Below are positions 15,001 through 24,000 of a stretch of DNA of 64,000 nucleotides, in pieces. The stretch comes from Chrysogorgia sp. JL179-B06 (lineage: Eukaryota; Cnidaria; Anthozoa; Scleralcyonacea; Chrysogorgiidae), in the NCBI GenBank assembly GCA_035772405.1, contig JAYKKM010000428.1, positions 901,001 to 965,000 on the forward strand. Direction: 5' to 3'. The first letter of the stretch is position 1, and every line of letters starts with the position of its first letter. Position numbers and translations under genes: made by a program. The notes beneath the pieces are model-generated. The model was not told the DNA's origin, did not search any database, and saw only the letters and a program-made list of their open reading frames with translations.

Positions 15001-18000
15001 TACACGACCGTATTATATATATTCCGTCTTGTAACTATACATGTATATTCCATCTTGGCACTACATATACATATACAGTATACATGTATATATACTTACA
15101 TTCATATGCAAAACGAGCCATCTGGAGGACAATTTCAAAGTTTCAACGTACAACAAAGCGAAGAATTAATGGCAATTCCTTTGTTTTTCCTCGCTTATGA
15201 TTGCAAGTGGTGTATTGGGTCTAGTGGCGCTATATTGTGCTTTAAATGCAGTATAAATGAAGAAATGTAAGTGAATAGAAAATGTCAAAATAATCACAAA
15301 CCTGAAGTTTTATTAAGAAGCTGCATGGCTCGGAGAGTTTGAGGTTGATGCAAAGTAGTTACATGTCCTTGCTCAGACACAAAAAACATTGTCACGCCTG
15401 AAATTAAGATTCATGCCAAGATTTATCCACCAGGATACACTATCGTTCCCATCCAGTACGCTATAGTTTCTATCTTCCAAGCTACACTATCGTTCCTATC
15501 CACTATACGCTATAATTTCTATCTTCTTCCAGGCTACACTATCGTTCCTATCAACTACGCTATAATTTCTATCTTCTTCCAATTTACACTATCGTTTCTA
15601 TCCACTATGCTATAATTTCTATCTTCTTCCAAGCTACACTATCGTTCCTTCCACTACGCTATAATTTCTATCTTCCTCCTGGCTACACTATCGTTCCTAT
15701 CCACTATACTATAATTTCTATCTTCTTCCAAGCTACACTATCGTTCCTTCCACTACGCTATAATTTCTATCTTCCTCCAGGCTACACTATCGTTCCTATC
15801 CACTATGCTATAATTTCAGTCTTGCTTGACTGAGTCTGTACCCTCGACGTCACTACCCTCCTCCATTGCTTCCTGGTCGTCACTCTTGCTCACCTCCTTC
15901 CTCCGAAACAAAATCGAAACCTTTCAAGTGCAACCAGCATATATTTACGTTTTGGACAAGAACAAACAAATGTTTTTATCGTACTTACAGTGAAATTGCG
16001 TACTGGCCATGAAATATACAGTCTTTCTCTGACAAGATTTCAGCATATATGCCGAAGAGAAAAAACGATTTAAAATTCTATCGGAAGGCATACAATGCAC
16101 TATCGTTCCTATTCACTACGCTATAATTTTTATCTTCCTCCAGGCTACACTATCGTTCCTATCCACTATACGCTATAATTTCTATCTTCCTCCTGGCTAC
16201 ACTATCGTTCCTATCTACTACGCTATAATTTCTATCTTCCTCCTGGCTACACTATCGTTCCTATCCACTATGCTATAATTTCTATCTTCTTCCAAGCTAC
16301 ACTATCGTTCCTATCCACTACGCTATAATTTCTATCTTCCTCCAGGCTACACTATCGTTCCTATCTACTACGCTATAATTTCTATCTTCCTCCAGGCTAC
16401 ACTATCGTTCCTATCCACTGTGCTATAATTTCTATCTTCCTCCTGGCTACACTATCGTTCCTATCTACTATGCTATAATTTCTATCTTCCTCCAGGCTAC
16501 ACTATCGTTCCTATCTACTACGCTATAATTTCTATCTTCCTCCAGGCTACACTATCGTTCCTATCCACTATGCTATAATTTCTATCTTCTTCCAAGCTAC
16601 ACTATCGTTCCTATCTACTATGCTATAATTTCTATCTTCCTCCTGGCTACACTATCGTTCCTATCCACTATGCTATAATTTCTATCTTCCTCCAGGCTAC
16701 ACTATCGTTCCTATCCACTATGCTATAATTTCTATCTTCCTCCTGGATACACTATCGTTCCTATCTACTACGCTATAATTTCTATCTTCTTCCAGGCTAC
16801 ACTATCGTTCCTATCCACTACGCTATAATTTCTATCTTCCTCCTGGCTACACTATCGTTCCTATCCACTATGCTATAATTTCTATCTTCCTCCTGGCTAC
16901 ACTATCGTTGCTATCCACTATGCTATCGTTTCTATCTTCCTCCAGGCTACACTATCGTTCCTATCCACTATGCTATAATTTCTATCTTCCTCCTGGATAC
17001 ACTATCGTTCCTATCCACTATGCTATAATTTCTATCTTCCTCCAGGCTACACTATCGTTCCTATCCACTATGCTATAATTTCTATCTTCCTCCTGGCTAC
17101 ACTATCGTTGCTATCCACTATGCTATAATTTCTATCTTCCTCCAGGCTACACTATCGTTCCTATCTACTACGCTATAATTTCTATCTTCCTCCAGGCTAC
17201 ACTATCGTTCCTATCCACTATGCTATAATTTCTATCTTCCTCCAGGCTACACTATCGTTCCTATCCACTATACTATAATTTCTATCTTCCTCCAGGCTAC
17301 ACTATCGTTCCTATCCACTATACTATAATTTCTATCTTCTTCTAGGCTACACTATCGTTCCTATCCACTATACTATCTATCTTCCTCCAGGCTACACCCT
17401 ATCTACTACGCTATAATATCTATCTTCCTCCAGGTTACACTATCGTTCCTATCCACTACTCTATAAGTCCACTAAACACTCAACTGCATGAAAACCGCCT
17501 CAATTACCATTCTTAATTGACAATAATTCTTGTACATCTTCCCAGCTTTGAACGTTTGGTTGAGAATTATTCACTGTTGAAGGAATGTAATTATGTGCAG
17601 TTCTTTCGGAGTCCTCAGTAATAGGTGGAGGGGGCCTGGCAGGACCCTTTCCTCTGGGTGGAGCATTTGAATTTAAAACGTTTAACCTTTCTTCAACTTG
17701 ACTCTTTAACCTGCAATATAATATTTAAAAATAATTTAATGCTTTGAAACACAAACAATAGGTAATTATATGTAATTATTAATTTGTTGTCGTCTATTGC
17801 ATAGTTGTTATTCTAATTGGCTGTATCATAATGTGAAGACCTAGGTCTGTGTTTGTAAAGAATATAGCTGACTAAAAGTATGTTTACACACTACGATTAG
17901 TTGGGCCGATTTCGTATCCTGGTGCATTTACTCTCTTCATTTTAATGAAACAAAGTGCGTAATTTTAGTTCATTTTGTTTCACCAGGTTCCACATTAGAT

Positions 18001-21000
18001 AATATCTCATGTTATAATAATCCTTGTTTATAACTCAGAGCAGCATAAAATATTAATATTTTTAAAATGAAGACTGTAAATATTGATAAACTCAATATTG
18101 ACCTGTGGAGCTAGGATTTAACATACAGTAGGTAAAATATTTTATTATATCAATATATTGGATACGTCAGCATCATCATGATTTACGTAAAGAATATTTC
18201 CTTTGATAATTTACTCAGTTAAAATAGACTAATCACCAAAATAGTTGGCAATCCTGGTTATTTAGATGTATTTGTATTTTAAGTAAATTTAGTTACAATG
18301 TCTGTGTGTACATGTTGTATTGGATACAAGATGACCACTCGTATTATAAATAAAAGTACATAAAAGTACATATAAAGTTCATAACAGTTCTAGCAGTTAA
18401 TTTAAATAACATTTAAATATTAAATAATTAAATAAAAACAACTATAAAATTTTCCACAATAAGTGTATGTGAATGAGTGAAATTCTGACAATCCCTCAAC
18501 AGCTGACATCACTACAAATAAAAATATCGATATTAAGAAATTAATATATACAGTACATACTTTTTCAACTTTTCGTGAATTTGTCTGGACTTCTCGGCAT
18601 CGTGTCCACTTTCATTACACTTTATAACAAGACCAACTTCTATACTTCGTGATGCTTTAATTAGTTGAGTGAATCAAAATGCAAAATTGTAAATTACAGC
18701 AACTGAGCTAATATTACAATAACATACTGTATACATGTACTGTACATATACTGTAGTTACATATTATATATATACTGTAATAATAATAATAATATATTGA
18801 TTAATCATTTAGACAAACCTTTGCTGTAATAAGCATTTGCTTGTTCTCTGTCACCATTTTCATCACATGTTATTGCTTTATCAATATATCTGCCATGAAT
18901 GATTTAAAAAATATATTATGACATTAACAAAAGCATTATTAATTACAGGATGTACTGTATTAATAAATGCAGCAAGTCAAATAATAACATACTATTAATT
19001 TGTATGCCCAAAGACTTGATAATTTTATATCATAAATAGTTTAAAAGTCTATAAAGTATAATTAATCAGATATTGCAATTTTTTTAAGTATTAATTTATA
19101 TAATAAGATATAAATTAAGGTTAATGACTTAGCAACATCGCTATCACGTGGTGACGATGGTCAATACACGATGGTCAATACACGAGCAAGGAACTGTCGC
19201 AAGAGTACAACCTTTGTTCAACCAAGAACAAAGGCACATTATCCTATCTATAATGCCCCAACCCCAGGTTCGCCAGTCACTTTAGTCATTCTAGCATCCG
19301 AGCACTGGTTTAACCAGGAGAGTTTGGTTACTCCCCGGGACATGTTTAACTGTTTTTATTTTCTTTGACTGCTTGGTGTGAGCTGGGTATCTTTATTTTA
19401 ATATATCTAATCTACCTGACATAACATAATAGTAATTAGTGGTACAGCATCTTTTGTCAAAAATGACCGTTACCGATTTAGGGTAGGAAGTGGTGTCCCA
19501 CAGGCCGCACTTCACCCACGGTGCAAGTCAGCTAGGTCCTTTCCAAAAGGAGTGAGGACCCAGACCCTCACTCCGACCTTGTTACTCCCGTTTTCTGAGG
19601 ACCCAGACCCTCAGAACTGCACTTTCCGTCACCCATATTTGCCACACGATTTGCGTAGAATCATTAAGTATTAATTTATATAATAAGATATAAATTAAGG
19701 GCTATCACGTGCTGACGATGGTCAATACACCATTGTTTACACGAGCAAGGAACTGTCGCAAGAGTACAACCTTTGTTCAACCAAGAACAAAGACACATTA
19801 TCCTATAGGCCCCAACCCCAGGTTCGCCAGTCACTTTAGTCATTCTAGCATTTACTAAAAGAAAGAAAAACTTTTCCCCATCCACCTCCCTTCTAACTTC
19901 AGCCTAGTAATAAATAACAACTCTCCTTTTGTACACATCTCAATAGTGTTTTAGAAATTACTTGTTACTGTAGCACTAGAAAACATTTTGTAATATTTGT
20001 AAAAATGTTAAATAAAAATTAAAGTGGTGTCCCCCAGGCCACACTTCACCCACGGTGAAGCCCAGGCCTGGACATGAGGGCAAGGTCCTTTCCACAACAC
20101 GATCTCTTCCTTAAATTAACCATTATCCTTAATTCTCAAACCGCTCTAAATTAAGGATAATAGCGACCTTTAGATTGAGTACGAGGACAAACTTTTCTGC
20201 GTAGTGGAGAAACAACAATGGAAAAGAACCATGCGCAATGGTAAACTCGTCTTTCGTACTCGTCTACGTCTTCAAATCTAAAGGTCTCTAATGGTTAATT
20301 TAGTTTCGATCGTGAGAGTCGCGCATGCGTTGGTCAATTACTATCCCACATGCTTAGTATCTCTCACTAGTTTATAAGTCTAGCACGCCATGGCTGCCAG
20401 TTAGGGGTGGGGAAAATTTTGCCGGGGGCTTAGGGTTAGAAAACCCACTAGGCGGGGCTAACATTAGATTAACCATTATCCTTAATTCAGTGCGATTTGT
20501 AAATTAAGGATAATAGTTAATTTAAGCAAGAGACCTGGTTGTTCCAAAAGGAGTGACGACCAAGACCCTCAGAACTGCACTTATAATTGACACACCCTGT
20601 GCCTTTTACCAATCATGCCTAGTACATGTTCGTTGCATAAATTTCTATGTACATAATGGAGGCCCATCTGGGATTTTAATTGAAGGCCCATCTGGGATTT
20701 TTTATTCTCATCCTGAAAAATTTCATTTGAGAATTACCAGCAAATTGCAACACTGTACCAATTTAAATAATTGGATTTATGCAATAAATAATATTAATAC
20801 AAGAGGTGTAGCTTATATGACACTTCTAGGGGGCAGGGATTTTGGCGGGCTTTGCGTATGAGGAACCAATCACGTCGAGGCAGGTCATCTGAGAAACGGG
20901 GGATTTCAGGGCAACGGCAACGCACAATATGCAAATCGACTACAAGTAGTCTCTGCTGCTAACAACTCCTTGGCTTGAGAAGTTCTCCCTCCCACCCACC

Positions 21001-24000
21001 CTCGGCTTATTGCTCCAGTCCGGTATTCCCTCGTATTCTAATACATGGGCGGTTGTTCTAGTTCCTGTATTGTCAGTGTCTTATTGTCATTGGTTCCGGG
21101 ACATGCGGTTTCCCCCAACTTGCAGGTGGACCGCCATTGTTGCTGGGGACAAGAGGTTTCCACGGCATACAAGCACAGACGACGTGAGTCTTGCTCTCCG
21201 TGCCAGAACACTTGATAGCTAATGCATGTTTGTTGTTCTAGTACCTGTATTGTCCATATTTGTCAGTTCTTTATTTGTCATTGCTTGCGGGGACATGCGG
21301 TTTCCCCGGAAGGCTGGACAGTGCATTGCGCCTATGGCAGTGCTACCCAGGTTGCTGCTGTTCATGTTGGGGGACGCGCGGTTTCTCCCAACTTGTGGCT
21401 AACAGTACGCGGACCGTCAGTGGTGCCAGGACATGCGGCTTCCTTGGCAAGCTGGACAGTTCCTTTGCTTCCCAGGGGGCTTCTGTTCATGTTGGGCGAC
21501 GAACGGTTCCCCCCAACTTGCTGACGACATGCGTACCGTCATCTTTTCCAGGGACAAGCGGTTTCCCCAGCATGCAAGCAGACGACGTGAGTCTTGCTTT
21601 CCCTGGCTTGCCAGGTGATAAAACACTTGATAGCTAATGCATGTGTGATGTGTATGTTGTTACTCGTATTTGTTGGTATTTGTCATTATCTTTATCATAA
21701 TTATACTGTTGCACATATCACCTCTGCAGTGGTACAGCTTGTCATGGCCTGCCCGGGGGTGCTGTGTGGGTCTGCTCCTTGTTCTTTACAGCTATCTATA
21801 GCTGGGTAAGTACCTCCATAATTTACTTTTTAGTGATTTAATTTTCGGGCTTTCGTTTATTCTCCACTTGAGTTGCTAGCGTGACTCGTAGTCCCCGGGT
21901 TGAGAGGGATTTCTCGGCTGTGCAGGGAATCCCCACAGGGTTCTAGCTTAATAATAGCGGATTGCAAGCCAGGGCCACATTGGACTGCTAGGCCTGGGTG
22001 ACTTACTGGACTGCCAGGCCCTGGCGACTACCTATCCCTTCAGGGACTGCAACCCTCCAAATGAGTTTGACCTTCCAACGACTTTACCTATCCAAAGGGG
22101 TGGTATAGCCTACAGGCCGGCGTGCGACTGAACACCGACTTGTTATTAACAAAGAAAAAATTGTATTGTTAAAAGAAGACATTTAAGCCAATTACACTAT
22201 AGAAGTCCCAGGATGAATTAAACCTGCATAACGCCTTGATGGCTGGTGCCTGCAGTCAAATGTGGAAAATTAAAATATGTGGAAAATGAGAAATTTTCTT
22301 TTTCACATACTGCAGTAGCACTTGATCTCCACTATGATACATTAAAATAATGTTGTACATGTAACTTTCCCTTCCTTGGTGTGTATACTGTATACTAACA
22401 TGAAATCTATTGAATCCAGCTATTTCCGAGCCACTATAATTTAAACATTTCCAGACTTGTGCCTCGATCCGCTGGGCTGTCATATTGCATGGGTATAACC
22501 TCATTTCTATTGACTATGGTAAGTTCCAATTTTTCTCAAAAGTGTTCTCTGAGAATGCAGGAAATCCCATTTCTTACATACCCCACCCCCAGTGTATAAA
22601 AAAACTCAATTTTTCCAAAAAACGTACCTAAACTCAAGTGCTTGGATAGAACCCTGCCTTCATGCTCATAGGACAATTTACATGACATATAATTTGGTAA
22701 TTGCCCTGTAAATGTATGTCAGATAAATTTTCTCACTAAAATCCTGTTAGAAATATGCATCAAAATTATAGAATTAGGAAAGCAGAATGGGTGGAGTGTT
22801 CATGTACAGGTTGTCATCATACTGTATATCTGCTGTACACAACTACCTGAAATTATACTGACATCATCTTGCTGTTGGATTTATATTTTAGATATAATAT
22901 TGCAGAAATAAGGTACTGACGGAACACATGCAGGTACAAGCAAACAACACCAACATTTTCCAGATGACAATTAGGGGCATGCATGGGATATTAATTAGCT
23001 AGCCCAGTAAGTGAGATAATTCTGGTAAGCAATATCTCACTCCATATAGTTATTTTCATCTTACATATTTCTAATTTATATGGCCAAGAAGCCTGGCTGT
23101 AGACATTAAGATCTCACTTTCATATGGTAATTAGATCTCACTTTCATATGGTAAGATCTCACTTTCATATGGTAAGATCTCACTTTCATATGGTAAGATC
23201 TCACTTTCATATGGTAGGCAGGGATTGTCCAGGCTGGCCCGCTTACCTTGATGAATGTTTCAAGAGTGTATACATGAGTCATAATTGTTTTGATGTTTTT
23301 GTTGTCAAGACATCCAGTTAGGCAGGATAAAAATGCAAGCCAGAAACCATCTCCACTACTTACGTTGAACTACAGTAGCGGTGTATTCTTACAAATACAG
23401 AATTCAGTGGGAAATATGTTTTGTATATATGATGCAGCCCCAAAGTGGAATCGATGTATGATATGCCAAATAACTTGGTGTACCAGACTACATATATAAG
23501 TTTTAATGATATACATATAGGTATATATGTTCCGAGAGAAAAACTCTATCCAACCATAGCTGCGATTTGAACCTAGTGCAACCTTCAGTGTTCGATACTC
23601 TACCAAATGAGCTACACGGTCAAGTTGGGAGCAGGTCTTGTAGCCTGCTCGAAATGATGGTTTTATATTTGATATTTTAAATCTATTTTCTTCAATATCA
23701 ATAGAAAATTAACTTTTCATCTTCTCTACTTGCCCAGTATATGGTTCATCACTTAGTAGCACCTATATCATATTCTCCACCCAAGTTGACATATATAAGA
23801 TTTTGACAATAAATAATGGACAATTATTTATTGGTGAATAATTGTTTCAATATACATGCACTATATAATTTATTTGTTGTCTGATCAGCTTGATAAAGTT
23901 ATTTTTCCTTTAAGAAAGGCAACCACAGGTTATATACTTTGTTATCTTCTGATATTTTTGGGGTGACACAGTTTCGCATAATTCGTAGGGGGATAAAATA

